From an uncultured Pseudodesulfovibrio sp. (lineage in GTDB: Bacteria; Desulfobacterota; Desulfovibrionia; Desulfovibrionales; Desulfovibrionaceae), in NCBI RefSeq assembly GCF_963675635.1, contig NZ_OY776488.1, positions 3,182,001-3,246,000 on the forward strand: 64,000 nt of DNA, given 5' to 3'. Shown here in pieces: positions 7,687 to 18,801 of the stretch (its first letter is position 1; every line of letters begins with the position of its first letter). The position numbers and the translations under genes are program-made. The notes below the pieces were generated by a model. It had not been told where the DNA came from. It made no database searches and saw only the letters and a program-made list of their open reading frames with translations.

Positions 7687-9075
7687 ATGTCCAACTACGC
7701 TCCATCCCTGACCAAAGCCCATCAGGCTTTTTTGTCCGACCTTTTTCCAAACGACGGGTGTGTTCTCTCGCCTGAGGCTCTGGCTGTGTTTTCCGTAGAC
7801 GCCAGCGGTGAACGAGCCATGCCGTGGGCCGTTGTTCGTCCTGAGAACCAAAAACAGGTGCAGACACTTCTCGCGTGGGCAGATGCTGAACATATGCCTA
7901 TCTATGGCCGTGCGCGTGGTACCGGGCGGGTTGGGAGTGCCGTGCCGAGCCTCGGTGGTGTGGTCGTGTCCATGTTGCGCATGAACCGGATTCTGGACGT
8001 GAACGAAGACGATTTCGTGGCCGTGGTCCAGCCGGGAGTGATCACGGCTGATTTACAGGCGGCCTGTGCTGCAAAACAACTTTTCTATCCTCCTGACCCG
8101 GCCAGCGTGAAAATTTCCACCATCGGCGGCAATATCGCTACCTGCGCCGGAGGACTCAAGGCCGTGAAATACGGCGTGACGCGGGACTGGGTGCTCGGAA
8201 TTGAAGCGGTCCTCCCGGGTGGCAGGATGCTGCGTATGGGGGGGCGTTCCCACAAGGACGTCGTCGGGCTCGACCTGAAACGCCTTTTTGCCGGAAGCAA
8301 CGGGACGCTCGGATTGTTCACAAAACTCACTGTCAAACTCATCCCTCTGCCAGAATCCTCCGCCTCGGTGCTGGTCGGATTTTCTGATCTGGCGTCATCA
8401 ATGGAAGGAGCCAAGGCCGTCTTCCGGGCGGGCGTCCTTCCTGCGGCCTGTGAATTCATGGATGGTCCGACCATCAGGGCCATACGCATGGGCGATGATA
8501 TCCCGCTGGTAGACAGTGCCGAAGCCGCGCTTCTGTTCATGGTGGACGGGACACAGCAAGGCGTAGACGCCGAGGTCCGGCGTCTGGTCGCGGCTCTTAA
8601 ATCCGTGCATCCTGTTTCGGTGGAAGTGGGAAGCGGTCCCGAAGCTGAGGCCTTGTGGGATGTGCGGCGGTCCATTTCCCCTGCATCGTTTCGCATCAAG
8701 CCTGACAAGTTGGCCGAAGATATTTCCGTACCGCGCGGCAGCGTGGGGCAGGCCGTTGCGGCAGCTCATGCCATTGGGCGGGAGCACGAGCTGAATGTCC
8801 TTTGCTTCGGGCATCTTGGCGATGGTAATATTCATGTCAGCATTATGCATGACGGCTCAATACAGAGCGAAGTGGACAGTGCTCACTCGGCCAAGGACTC
8901 AGTGTTCCGTATGGCGTTGTCGTTTGGCGGCACCATTTCCGGCGAACACGGCACCGGCCTGACCAAAGCGTCTTTCGTGAGCGAACAGTTGTCGGCGGAC
9001 GAAATGCAATTGATGAGCGAGATCAAACACGTCTTTGATCCCAATGGCATCATGAATCCCGGCAAGGGGCTGTAG
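7687..9075 (+). CDS. glcD: FAD-linked lactate/glycolate dehydrogenase subunit (GlcD family)
   Basis: The 462-residue protein is an FAD_binding_4 plus FAD-oxidase C-domain enzyme that oxidises a 2-hydroxyacid such as D-lactate or glycolate. Seen are the PCMH-type FAD motif (YGRARGTGRVGSAVPSLGGVV), TIGGNIATCAGGLKAVKYG, and the C-terminal GHLGDGNIHVSI and SGEHGTG motifs that carry metal and flavin ligands. The gene directly after it encodes an Fe-S partner, the usual arrangement for electron transfer to the membrane quinone pool. In Desulfovibrio such a pair is part of lactate utilisation; no lactate permease is visible here. The ATG lies close to the end of repeat A. Confidence 0.93.
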   Translation: MSNYAPSLTKAHQAFLSDLFPNDGCVLSPEALAVFSVDASGERAMPWAVVRPENQKQVQTLLAWADAEHMPIYGRARGTGRVGSAVPSLGGVVVSMLRMNRILDVNEDDFVAVVQPGVITADLQAACAAKQLFYPPDPASVKISTIGGNIATCAGGLKAVKYGVTRDWVLGIEAVLPGGRMLRMGGRSHKDVVGLDLKRLFAGSNGTLGLFTKLTVKLIPLPESSASVLVGFSDLASSMEGAKAVFRAGVLPAACEFMDGPTIRAIRMGDDIPLVDSAEAALLFMVDGTQQGVDAEVRRLVAALKSVHPVSVEVGSGPEAEALWDVRRSISPASFRIKPDKLAEDISVPRGSVGQAVAAAHAIGREHELNVLCFGHLGDGNIHVSIMHDGSIQSEVDSAHSAKDSVFRMALSFGGTISGEHGTGLTKASFVSEQLSADEMQLMSEIKHVFDPNGIMNPGKGL

Positions 9076-9078
9076 CCC

Positions 9079-10203
9079 GTGTCCGGCGAGTGCATCCTGT
9101 GCGGCAAATGCCTTGAGGTCTGTCCTTTGCTTCGGGCGACCGGCCGGGAGGAACTCGGCCCACGCGCCAAGGCGGACCTGTGCCGTCTCCTCTCTGAAGA
9201 TACCGATATGCTCTCCGAAACCGATGTAGCCAGGCTTGAGGGGCTCTGTCTCGGCTGTGGACGGTGCCGGGAAGTCTGTTCGCAGGGCGTGGATGTACCT
9301 GCATTGGTTGCGGGATTGCGTGGTGCCCACCCGGATTTCAAGACCTGGTTGTGGAAGACATGGTTGAAACATGCGAAGAAGCTGTGGTCGCCCGGTTCTG
9401 CTGCGGCAAAGCGTATCCCGGAACAGTTTCATTCCGAAAAAATCGGCCCCATGCTCAAGATGCTGGCCGGACTCAAAGGCGGGGCCGGGTTGGAACCGTG
9501 TCTGGAGGTGACGCAGTACCCCGATACGTACCGGGGGCAGAACATGCTCCTGTTTGCAGGCTGTACTGCCAATTTCGTGCAGACCCGCTGGCTCATGACC
9601 GCGCTCAAGCTGTTGGACGGGATGGGTGTGGAGGTCCTGCCCGGCGATTTCAAATGCTGTGGTTCCGGCCTGAAAGCCGCAGGTTTCGCAGACGACGCCT
9701 CCGCCATGTCCGCCCATAATGTGCAGGTCTGGCGTGATGTCGGACGTCCCCCTGTTGTGACGTTCTGCGCCTCATGTCGTGCCGGTCTGCAAGCGTATGA
9801 CGGTTGCTTTTGGAGTGCCGAGGAACAGGAGGTTTGGGAAAATACTCTTGTTCCGTTATCGAGTGTTTTGCGTGATGTTTCCTTTGTGCTATCGACCAAC
9901 GTGTCGAAAGCGCTGGGGTATCATCAGCCGTGCCATGTGCGGGGTGATGACTCGGATAGAACGCTCCTCAACCACGCGCTCAAGGGTCGAATAACCGGGG
10001 CCACAGGCAGGGAGTGTTGCGGTTTCGGCGGAGTCATGCGTTTGGCGGCACCCGGTCTTGCCGATCCGGTCAACCGACAATGCTGGGATACGCTCGCAGG
10101 AGCGGACGTTGTTGTCACGGGCTGTTCAGCCTGTGTGGCCCAACTGGCGGCGACGGCCCCGGACTCAGTGACAGTGGGACATTGGCTGGAACTTATCAGG
10201 TAG
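9079..10203 (+). CDS. (Fe-S)-binding oxidoreductase subunit, GlcF/CCG-domain family
   Basis: The 374-residue protein starts at a GTG three bases after glcD. It has two [4Fe-4S] ferredoxin motifs at the N-terminus (CILCGKCLEVCPLL and CLGCGRCREVC) and two CCG domains (GCTANFVQ...CCGSGLKAAG and HQPCHVRG...CCGFGG), the heterodisulfide-reductase-like cysteine signature. It is expected to accept electrons from the flavin subunit and pass them towards menaquinone. D-lactate is the likely substrate by analogy with Desulfovibrio lactate operons; glycolate cannot be excluded. Confidence 0.93.
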   Translation: MSGECILCGKCLEVCPLLRATGREELGPRAKADLCRLLSEDTDMLSETDVARLEGLCLGCGRCREVCSQGVDVPALVAGLRGAHPDFKTWLWKTWLKHAKKLWSPGSAAAKRIPEQFHSEKIGPMLKMLAGLKGGAGLEPCLEVTQYPDTYRGQNMLLFAGCTANFVQTRWLMTALKLLDGMGVEVLPGDFKCCGSGLKAAGFADDASAMSAHNVQVWRDVGRPPVVTFCASCRAGLQAYDGCFWSAEEQEVWENTLVPLSSVLRDVSFVLSTNVSKALGYHQPCHVRGDDSDRTLLNHALKGRITGATGRECCGFGGVMRLAAPGLADPVNRQCWDTLAGADVVVTGCSACVAQLAATAPDSVTVGHWLELIR

Positions 10204-10354
10204 GTACATGTGTCGGACAGGATTTCTCTCGTGGCAGTGTGTAAGGAAACGGTCTCGTTGGCCTGGGCCCGGGAATGGACGTTTGTCGGGATCAATTGGC
10301 AACCCTTTGCATTTGGTACGAAAAGCTGTGAATTCTTTTGGCCGGGCATGTCTA

Positions 10355-11140
10355 ATGCCACGTAGCCGTGTCATAGATCGTGCTGAATCCGCATGGGGGC
10401 GGGTGTGCCGGGAAGTCGGGAAGGTGTTCGCACAGGCTTTTCGATTGGTGCTGGCTGATCCGGGGCGGTACGGTTTTTTTGCCCTGCTTCTCTTTTTATT
10501 GCGCAAAAGTTCGCGTTTGATCCCGGTCGGCAATATGACCGGGCCCTTCCTGCATGTGACGTGGTGGACCTATTCCATCGCAGTACAGTTGGTGACGCTG
10601 GGTGTCATGCTGAGCGTGATACTCACGGCAACTCATCGGATGCGCCGAGAGAGAGTGGCTGCCGGGAATGACCTTTTTCAGCGGATGGGCCGTGCTTTGC
10701 CTTACGGGTTTTGTCTCGTCTTTCTGTTCGATCAACTCTACGGATTTCTCGCATGGGGTATTGCCTCATTGGGAGACATGGCGCTTGGAGCTGAGTGGGG
10801 GCTCTTCTCCTTTTCCATGTCCTATTACCTGGGAGCGTTGCCATTCCTGTTTTTCTTGAGCCGTTTCGGATTCACTATCGTAGGCCCGGCCGTTGATGAT
10901 CGAGTCTCATTTAAGGATTCGTGGCGAATTTCCAGCCCCGGAGCCGGGGCCGTGTTCCTGACCACGCTTGTCTGGTGGGGGTTCAAGAGATTGCCCACGA
11001 ACCTTCTGGGGTTTTCACCGTATCCTTACCTCGTCAATTTCTATTTCGATTGGTTCCATATGCCGATTCAGGCTTGTGTCACCATTCTTTTCGGTGTGAT
11101 TGCCGCCGTCTGGTATGAGCGATTGAAGCTTGCCGGCTGA
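10355..11140 (+). CDS. Multi-pass membrane protein of unknown function
   Basis: About 261 residues with five to six hydrophobic segments (for example GFFALLLFLL, SIAVQLVTLGVMLSVIL, YGFCLVFLFDQLYGFLAW and YYLGALPFLFFL). I do not recognise a family. The frame is open from an ATG at 10208, which has AGGTAGG upstream, but the added 49 residues look atypical and include a GC-rich palindromic stretch, so I prefer 10355; either is possible. It follows the Fe-S subunit on the same strand and may be in that operon. Confidence 0.65.
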   Translation: MPRSRVIDRAESAWGRVCREVGKVFAQAFRLVLADPGRYGFFALLLFLLRKSSRLIPVGNMTGPFLHVTWWTYSIAVQLVTLGVMLSVILTATHRMRRERVAAGNDLFQRMGRALPYGFCLVFLFDQLYGFLAWGIASLGDMALGAEWGLFSFSMSYYLGALPFLFFLSRFGFTIVGPAVDDRVSFKDSWRISSPGAGAVFLTTLVWWGFKRLPTNLLGFSPYPYLVNFYFDWFHMPIQACVTILFGVIAAVWYERLKLAG

Positions 11141-11227
11141 CCGTTTCTGCACTCCCTTTCGTTGGCTTTCCCTTTATGCTATTGAAATCTCCGCCGGGGA
11201 AAACCGCGCTTTCACACGGTTGTCGCG

Positions 11228-11255
11228 TTGACAAAGCGGATTCCGATTATATCAT
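11228..11255 (+). promoter_or_regulatory. Sigma70-type promoter upstream of secA
   Basis: TTGACA at 11228-11233 is followed after 16 bases by TATCAT at 11250-11255, five of six matches to TATAAT. It lies about 75 bases before the secA start. Confidence 0.7.
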
Positions 11256-11329
11256 GCTTCACAGTGCTACGGTGTGAAATGTGCACAAGGCATATCAAGA
11301 CCGCATAAGACTCTCAGGAGACCGTATAT

Positions 11330-13873
<2,544 letters not shown>

Positions 13874-13899
13874 GTCGTTTTACTCAAAGTCAATGAAAG

Positions 13900-13929
13900 G
13901 CCGGTCCCATTACGGGGCCGGCTTTTTTT
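13900..13929 (+). terminator. Intrinsic terminator after secA
   Basis: GCCGGTCCC at 13900-13908 pairs with GGGGCCGGC at 13914-13922 (one G·U), followed by T7. Confidence 0.85.
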
Positions 13930-14116
13930 GTGGTGAAGAGTGCCACTCATGAAGAAACGAGTCCCTTGAGGGCGTTGGGAATGTTGAGCAGGTTTGGTGT
14001 CATTGTATTTCCGACTTGCCGGAAAAGGAGGGTGATTTGTCGCAATGTCATGTCCGTACGAGGTATCACGATGGAGAGTCTTGCCATTGCAACGATGCAA
14101 AGGATACAGGTGTCAG

Positions 14117-15010
14117 ATGACAGAGACGCATACGATGCATACGGCCGAGGAAATGATCGACTCATCGGCCAATTTCGAAATATGGCCGTTCACCGAGGGG
14201 ACAGGATGTCCCGTCTCGGATATCCGCGAACCTCATTTGCATGACTATTACGCCGTTCAGTTTGTCACTGAAGGCAAGGGCGTGCATGTCATTGATTTTC
14301 AGCCCTATGAGATTGCCGCGAATTCTCTGTATTTCGTGTCGCCGCATCAGCTTCATCTGTGGCGGCCTGAAGGGGGCCTGAAAGGATATGTCATGGCTTT
14401 CACCGAGGATTTTCTGCGTTCGCCCGAGTCACCTGTCGTCAATATGACGGACCTGGAATTCTTTTACAGCACGGCACATCTTCCTTTGTTTCATGCCTCA
14501 ACGGATCAGGCCGCGACACTGCTCGACCTGATGGAGAAAATGTGGACTGAATTTGATGAACGCAATGAGGGGTTCGTGTCTGTCCTGCGCGCTTTTTTTC
14601 ATATTTTCATGGTCAATCTCCAGCGCATGTACAGTGAGGAGTTGAGGGCTGAGTCCACAGGGGTTGAGCCGGATCTGGTTCGCCGATTCAAGAAAATGGT
14701 TGCCGAAAAGTACCTCTTGCAGATGTCCGTGCAGGAATACGCAGATGCCCTGGGGGTGAGCGTGTCCCGGTTGAATTCCGCGGTCAAGGAAGCCACCCGG
14801 ACCACGCCCGGCCAGATCGTGCGCAGCGAAATGGTCATGGCTGCCAAACGGATGCTTGCCCATTCCGATATGAATGTTTCGGAAATCTGTTTTGAACTCA
14901 GTTTTGACGACCCATCCTATTTTGGTCGTTTCTTCAAGCGGGAAGCTGGAGTCACACCATCGAATTTTCGGGAACAGATGCGCGAAAAGTACCATTCTTT
15001 TGCACGATAG
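14117..15010 (+). CDS. AraC-family transcriptional regulator
   Basis: A 297-residue protein with an N-terminal cupin-type ligand domain (HLHDYYAVQFVTEGKG, LYFVSPHQLHLW) and a C-terminal double helix-turn-helix (LLQMSVQEYADALGVSVSRL, then NVSEICFELSFDDPSYFGRF). The frame is open from 14045, but MTETHTMHTAEEM at 14117 is the likelier start. The next gene, an FMN/ferredoxin protein, lies 68 bases downstream on the same strand and is the obvious candidate target. The inducer cannot be read. Confidence 0.9.
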   Translation: MTETHTMHTAEEMIDSSANFEIWPFTEGTGCPVSDIREPHLHDYYAVQFVTEGKGVHVIDFQPYEIAANSLYFVSPHQLHLWRPEGGLKGYVMAFTEDFLRSPESPVVNMTDLEFFYSTAHLPLFHASTDQAATLLDLMEKMWTEFDERNEGFVSVLRAFFHIFMVNLQRMYSEELRAESTGVEPDLVRRFKKMVAEKYLLQMSVQEYADALGVSVSRLNSAVKEATRTTPGQIVRSEMVMAAKRMLAHSDMNVSEICFELSFDDPSYFGRFFKREAGVTPSNFREQMREKYHSFAR

Positions 15011-15078
15011 TTCCTGTCACGATCAGTGCATTTTCTCCTACCATACAGTCATTAATCGAATGTATGGAGGTTTTTTCA

Positions 15079-15756
15079 ATGACGTTGAATGAAGTACACG
15101 AGGCTATTGCCAGGATCGGCTGCCTCTCCATGACGACTCTGGACGGCGACACCATGCACAGCCGCATCATCAGTGTATGCGGTGGTGACGAAGATGGTAT
15201 TTATTTCCTGACAATGGATACCAAGCCGTTCTATCACCAGCTCAAGGCTGACCCTCGAATTTCCGTGAGCGGAATTTATCCGCATGGTCGTAAGGAAGGA
15301 AAGAATGCGGCGGGCCAGCCGTATTTTGCTCCCGGTTTCACGTTGCGCATCACTGGAGAGGCGCGTGAAGTTTCTCAGAACGTCATGCAGGCCAAGGCCG
15401 ACGCGGGCCATGACGTGATGCGGTATGTCCTTGAGGATCAGGAGCGGTATCCAGCCGTTCGGCTGTTCTGTCTCTACAAGGGCAAGGGCGAGGTATTCGA
15501 CTTTGATTTTGAGGAAGAACATCGCGATCATAAATTGGAACGTTCCCGTTTTTCCTTTGGCGGTGAAATCCACAATGAGGCTGGATGCTGGATAACGACC
15601 GACTGTGTGCGTTGCGGGGAATGTCTAGAGGTGTGCACTTTCAAGGCAATAGTGCCCGGCGAGCCGTATTCCATCAACGGGGCGCGGTGTGACGAATGCG
15701 GCAGTTGTGTCCGAACCTGTCCGCAGGGAGCCATTGAACTGCCCTTGACATTGTAA
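15079..15756 (+). CDS. FMN-binding split-barrel protein fused to a 2[4Fe-4S] ferredoxin domain
   Basis: The 225-residue product has an N-terminal pyridoxamine-phosphate-oxidase-like split barrel (residues ~1-150) and a C-terminal ferredoxin with CVRCGECLEVC and CDECGSCVRTCPQG. It is likely a cytoplasmic flavo-iron-sulfur protein that moves electrons between an unknown donor and flavin. The ATG at 15079 has GGAGG at 15066-15070 with eight bases between. It follows the AraC regulator, which probably controls it. Confidence 0.85.
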   Translation: MTLNEVHEAIARIGCLSMTTLDGDTMHSRIISVCGGDEDGIYFLTMDTKPFYHQLKADPRISVSGIYPHGRKEGKNAAGQPYFAPGFTLRITGEAREVSQNVMQAKADAGHDVMRYVLEDQERYPAVRLFCLYKGKGEVFDFDFEEEHRDHKLERSRFSFGGEIHNEAGCWITTDCVRCGECLEVCTFKAIVPGEPYSINGARCDECGSCVRTCPQGAIELPLTL

Positions 15757-15812
15757 CCGACAGCGCTTGTCGTTCTTGCCAGAAAGACGGCAAGTGCGTA
15801 CGTATATCGGCT

Positions 15813-16742
15813 ATGTTGCGTTTCCTGATTTCCTGCATCTTTTTGGTGATGTGTTCATCAGTTGCATTGGCCGAGACCGGGTTCAATACGTCCCGTCCGG
15901 ACCTTATGCTGACTGAACCGACCAACATGAATACGACATTTCAGTTGGAGACGGCATTTGATTACGTGAGCGACGCTGATTTCAACAATGGACTCGGCGG
16001 TGTGAAGGTTTTTCGTTCGTCCCTGTCTGCCGATTATTCCATTTTCAACCTCTCCTACATGATATCGGATTTCGCATGGTCAAGAACTGACGGAGTGGCA
16101 AAGACGTTTTCTACAGCAGGCAACTCAATACCGTGGAATGTCTTGCACGATATCACGCTTCAGGCTCGTCTCATAAACAACTCGATTGGTGACAACTGGC
16201 GGTATTGGGTCAACGGCGAAGTGGCCTCCTCTTTTGAGACGACTTTTCCCGGTACTGTGGGAGTCGGTTTTGATGGTGGTATAGCCTACGATTTCTGGGA
16301 TGGGTGGATGCTGGGGCTGACTGCCAGGACCGTTGCGCTTTCGCCGCTCAATCAGGACCTTTTCGGAGAGACGGAATTTGGTCTGGCAGTGGCAGTTTCT
16401 CAAAAAACTTTGCGCAGGACTCTTCAGTCACTGGGATTGTTCATGGAAAAGCCGGAAGGTTTGGATTCCATCAGTTTTAATTTTGTTATCTCCAGGGCCG
16501 AAAAAACCTATCGGCTGGGGTCCGGCAATCCTGTGTATCAGAGCGGCTACCTTGGGGTTGTTCGCTCCAAGGCGGGACTGTATCTCGATTATGCACCCAA
16601 CGAAGACATCGTTATGTCCATTGGGCCGGAGTACCACTATTCGCGGGAGTATTTGTTATATAATTCTGCGGGATCGTATCAATCGTCACATCAGCTCGAC
16701 AATGCTTTCGGCGGGTATGTGCGAGTCCTTTGGAAATTCTGA
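15813..16742 (+). CDS. Predicted outer-membrane beta-barrel protein
   Basis: A 309-residue protein with a cleavable signal peptide (MLRFLISCIFLVMCSSVALA, cut after ALA) and then alternating hydrophobic/polar strands throughout, ending in a C-terminal phenylalanine (RVLWKF), which is typical of outer-membrane barrels. I do not recognise a specific family. It has no obvious operon partner, as the downstream genes face the other way. Confidence 0.7.
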   Translation: MLRFLISCIFLVMCSSVALAETGFNTSRPDLMLTEPTNMNTTFQLETAFDYVSDADFNNGLGGVKVFRSSLSADYSIFNLSYMISDFAWSRTDGVAKTFSTAGNSIPWNVLHDITLQARLINNSIGDNWRYWVNGEVASSFETTFPGTVGVGFDGGIAYDFWDGWMLGLTARTVALSPLNQDLFGETEFGLAVAVSQKTLRRTLQSLGLFMEKPEGLDSISFNFVISRAEKTYRLGSGNPVYQSGYLGVVRSKAGLYLDYAPNEDIVMSIGPEYHYSREYLLYNSAGSYQSSHQLDNAFGGYVRVLWKF

Positions 16743-16751
16743 CATCTGTCC

Positions 16752-16781
16752 AAAAAAAACGGACAGGCACAAGCCCGTCCG
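16752..16781 (-). terminator. Intrinsic terminator after the Nif11-like gene
   Basis: On the minus strand CGGACGGGC pairs with GCCTGTCCG (one G·U) across a TTGT loop and is followed by T8 (A8 on the plus strand at 16752-16759). Confidence 0.85.
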
Positions 16782-16810
16782 TAGATATTCTTCGTATAGC
16801 AGAAAAATAT

Positions 16811-17002
16811 TTATCCCTGCACTCCCATATAATTGACCGCCATGGTCCAGATTTGTTCCAACTCTTCTTCGGTCAGGGAATATCCTTTGGAAGTGACGAA
16901 TTCCGCCATTCCGGCCTGATCCTTGACCTCTTTGGCCTCGCTGACCAGAGCCGGGTTGGACATGACGTCATTAACCAGGCGTGTTACTTCATCTTGGCTC
17001 AC
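16811..17002 (-). CDS. Small Nif11-like domain protein
   Basis: A 63-residue product starts at GTG 17000-17002 with an excellent GGAGG upstream. The sequence resembles the Nif11 fold: an N-terminal helix with NPALVSEAKEVKD, then GYSLTEEELEQIW, matching the usual 'GY.ft.eEl' pattern. Nif11 domains occur in small proteins near nitrogen-fixation genes and as leader peptides of RiPP precursors. Only about 12 residues follow the domain and there is no cysteine-rich core, so a RiPP role looks unlikely. It is 18 bases downstream of creA and ends in its own terminator, so the two share an operon. Confidence 0.65.
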   Translation of the reverse strand: MSQDEVTRLVNDVMSNPALVSEAKEVKDQAGMAEFVTSKGYSLTEEELEQIWTMAVNYMGVQG

Positions 17003-17020
17003 GTGTTTCCTCCGAACAAT

Positions 17021-17533
17021 TTATTTGACTTTAACAACCGTGACGCTGTTCTTGGGTGATCCTTCGACCATTCTGTCGCTGTATACCATGTAGACTATGA
17101 CATCTCGCTTCTTGTCATAGAAACGGACCACCTGCATGGATTTGAAGACCAGCGAGGTGCCCTTCTTGAACACCTTTTCTCCATTCATTTTGCCGTTTCG
17201 GATATTCTCCGGCACGTTTATGTCCCCGGTGCGGACGCACTCAATAGAGGCATCAGAGGGGTCTTCAGCCACGCCGATCATCCCTTTGACCCCGCCCTTG
17301 CGCGCACGGCTCAGGTAGCAGGTCACACCCGGTATGGCCGGGTCGTCAAAGGCCTCCACCACGATGTCGTCATCGCGGGAGAACATGTGGAATACGGTAT
17401 CAACTGTGCCGATGGTTTCAGAAGACACGGAGGCGGGTACCACTATGCACACCAGAAAGGCAAGCATCAACACGCGGGTAAAGCGACCAAAGGCCGAGCG
17501 GCGCTTTCTTGAAGGACAAATGTAGGATTTCAT
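17021..17533 (-). CDS. creA: CreA family protein, exported
   Basis: A 170-residue protein of the CreA family with an N-terminal basic region and signal/anchor ([19 protein letters not shown]), then the family signatures [37 protein letters not shown] and [19 protein letters not shown]. CreA proteins are small exported proteins of unknown function. The ATG at 17533 places the signal peptide at the start; the frame is open further upstream. A palindrome matching the TetR-operon operators lies about 98 bases upstream of the start. Confidence 0.9.
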   Translation of the reverse strand: MKSYICPSRKRRSAFGRFTRVLMLAFLVCIVVPASVSSETIGTVDTVFHMFSRDDDIVVEAFDDPAIPGVTCYLSRARKGGVKGMIGVAEDPSDASIECVRTGDINVPENIRNGKMNGEKVFKKGTSLVFKSMQVVRFYDKKRDVIVYMVYSDRMVEGSPKNSVTVVKVK

Positions 17534-17630
17534 TCCGATACAACTAGCAAGTGCGGGGTGGAATTGCAAGTCTGGGCGTCTATGGGGTCGCGGTCGTGGA
17601 GAAATGAACAATGTACATTTTCTTGAATAC

Positions 17631-17643
17631 CAAACAGTGTTTG
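17631..17643. promoter_or_regulatory. Operator-like palindrome upstream of creA
   Basis: CAAACAGTGTTTG is a perfect odd palindrome. Its 11-base core AAACAGTGTTT is identical to the site at 23594-23604 in front of the tetR–RND operon, which suggests the same regulator binds both. Confidence 0.55.
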
Positions 17644-17685
17644 AGGCGTGTTGTTTCGTTCCGTGAACCGGGGAACACGATGCCT

Positions 17686-18795
17686 TTAATCGTGAGTGTT
17701 CTGTGCTAGATTTTGAGGCTCCCACCATGCTTCATGGCGTGATTCTCCCGGGATGCATTTTTCACCCATTCTTGGCGTCAGAAGGGCAACTCCATGTGTT
17801 GCCGCATGCTCCGTCACCTTGCGGATGGGGTCGTCCCATTTATGAAACGCGAGGTCATATGCTCCCCAATGAACCGGAAGCATGTGTTTCCCTCCCAGTT
17901 CAATATGCGCCTTGACCGATTCGTCCGGGAACATGTGCACGTCAGGCCAATCCTTGTTCCAGGCTCCGCTTTCCATCATTGTCAGATCAAAGGGACCGAA
18001 CCGCTCGCCGATTTTCTTGAAGCGATCGTCATAGCCGCCGTCGCCGGAATAGAAGGCGCGGTGACGCGGGCCCTTGAACACGAAGGATGCCCATTGGGTC
18101 TTGTTGCGAGTGCCCAGAGTACGCCCGGAAAAATGCCGGGTCGGTGTGGCCACAACGTCCACGCCGTTAACCGTGTGTGATTCCCACCAGTCCAGTTCGA
18201 TGATCTTGTCGGCGGGACAACCCCATTTGATCAGGTGGGCGCTGACTCCCAGCGGCACAATGAACAGTGGAGTTTTTGCAATGAGAGCCTTGATCGTTTT
18301 CATCTCAAGATGATCGTAATGATCGTGGGAGATGACAACGGCATGTATTTCAGGCAGCTCGTCCCGCTTGATGGGGGCGTTCTGAAACCGGCGGACGGTG
18401 AACGGTACGGGGGAGGCGTTGTCGAATACAGGGTCAACGAGGAGTCGGACACCGTCAATGTCAAGGATGGTGGAAGAATGTCCGAGCCAGACCACCTGCA
18501 GGTCTGCCGGAGAGGTGTTGAAATCACTCGCCGTAATGGGGTGCACGGTCAGCGGCTGTGGAGGTCTGTTGCTGGTCATGAAAAACCGCACCGTTGTTGC
18601 GAGCATATTGCTATCCATTTTCAGAGAGACCGGCATGGCGTTGATGAACATTTCGTCGCGGTAATTGTCAGAGCTTCGGTACATACTTCTTTGATCCTCT
18701 GCAGGAGATTGGCCCATGGCCGCGTATGCGGCAAGACCGACGACGACACTGAGAAGTGTCGCCGTCGTCAATATTATCAGACAGAATTTTTTCAT
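17686..18795 (-). CDS. MBL-fold metallo-hydrolase (NAPE-PLD/UlaG-like), exported or membrane-anchored
   Basis: A 369-residue protein with an N-terminal signal or anchor ([20 protein letters not shown]) and a metallo-beta-lactamase fold: [15 protein letters not shown], the metal site [31 protein letters not shown] and [12 protein letters not shown]. The order matches N-acyl-phosphatidylethanolamine phospholipase D-like hydrolases, so a lipid or phosphodiester substrate in the periplasm is possible but not shown. It starts six bases after the RND gene and is the last gene of the tetR operon. Confidence 0.88.
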   Translation of the reverse strand: MKKFCLIILTTATLLSVVVGLAAYAAMGQSPAEDQRSMYRSSDNYRDEMFINAMPVSLKMDSNMLATTVRFFMTSNRPPQPLTVHPITASDFNTSPADLQVVWLGHSSTILDIDGVRLLVDPVFDNASPVPFTVRRFQNAPIKRDELPEIHAVVISHDHYDHLEMKTIKALIAKTPLFIVPLGVSAHLIKWGCPADKIIELDWWESHTVNGVDVVATPTRHFSGRTLGTRNKTQWASFVFKGPRHRAFYSGDGGYDDRFKKIGERFGPFDLTMMESGAWNKDWPDVHMFPDESVKAHIELGGKHMLPVHWGAYDLAFHKWDDPIRKVTEHAATHGVALLTPRMGEKCIPGESRHEAWWEPQNLAQNTHD

Positions 18796-18801
18796 GTCGG
18801 C

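Noticed and set aside
7319..7867. 182-residue minus-strand frame crossing the repeat end and the start of glcD
   Set aside because: Antisense to a certain gene and low-complexity R/T-rich composition; a matching shorter frame in copy B exists only due to the repeat.
16811..17002. RiPP precursor with Nif11 leader
   Set aside because: Only about 12 residues follow the domain, with no Cys/Ser/Thr-rich core and no LanM, YcaO or radical-SAM maturase nearby.
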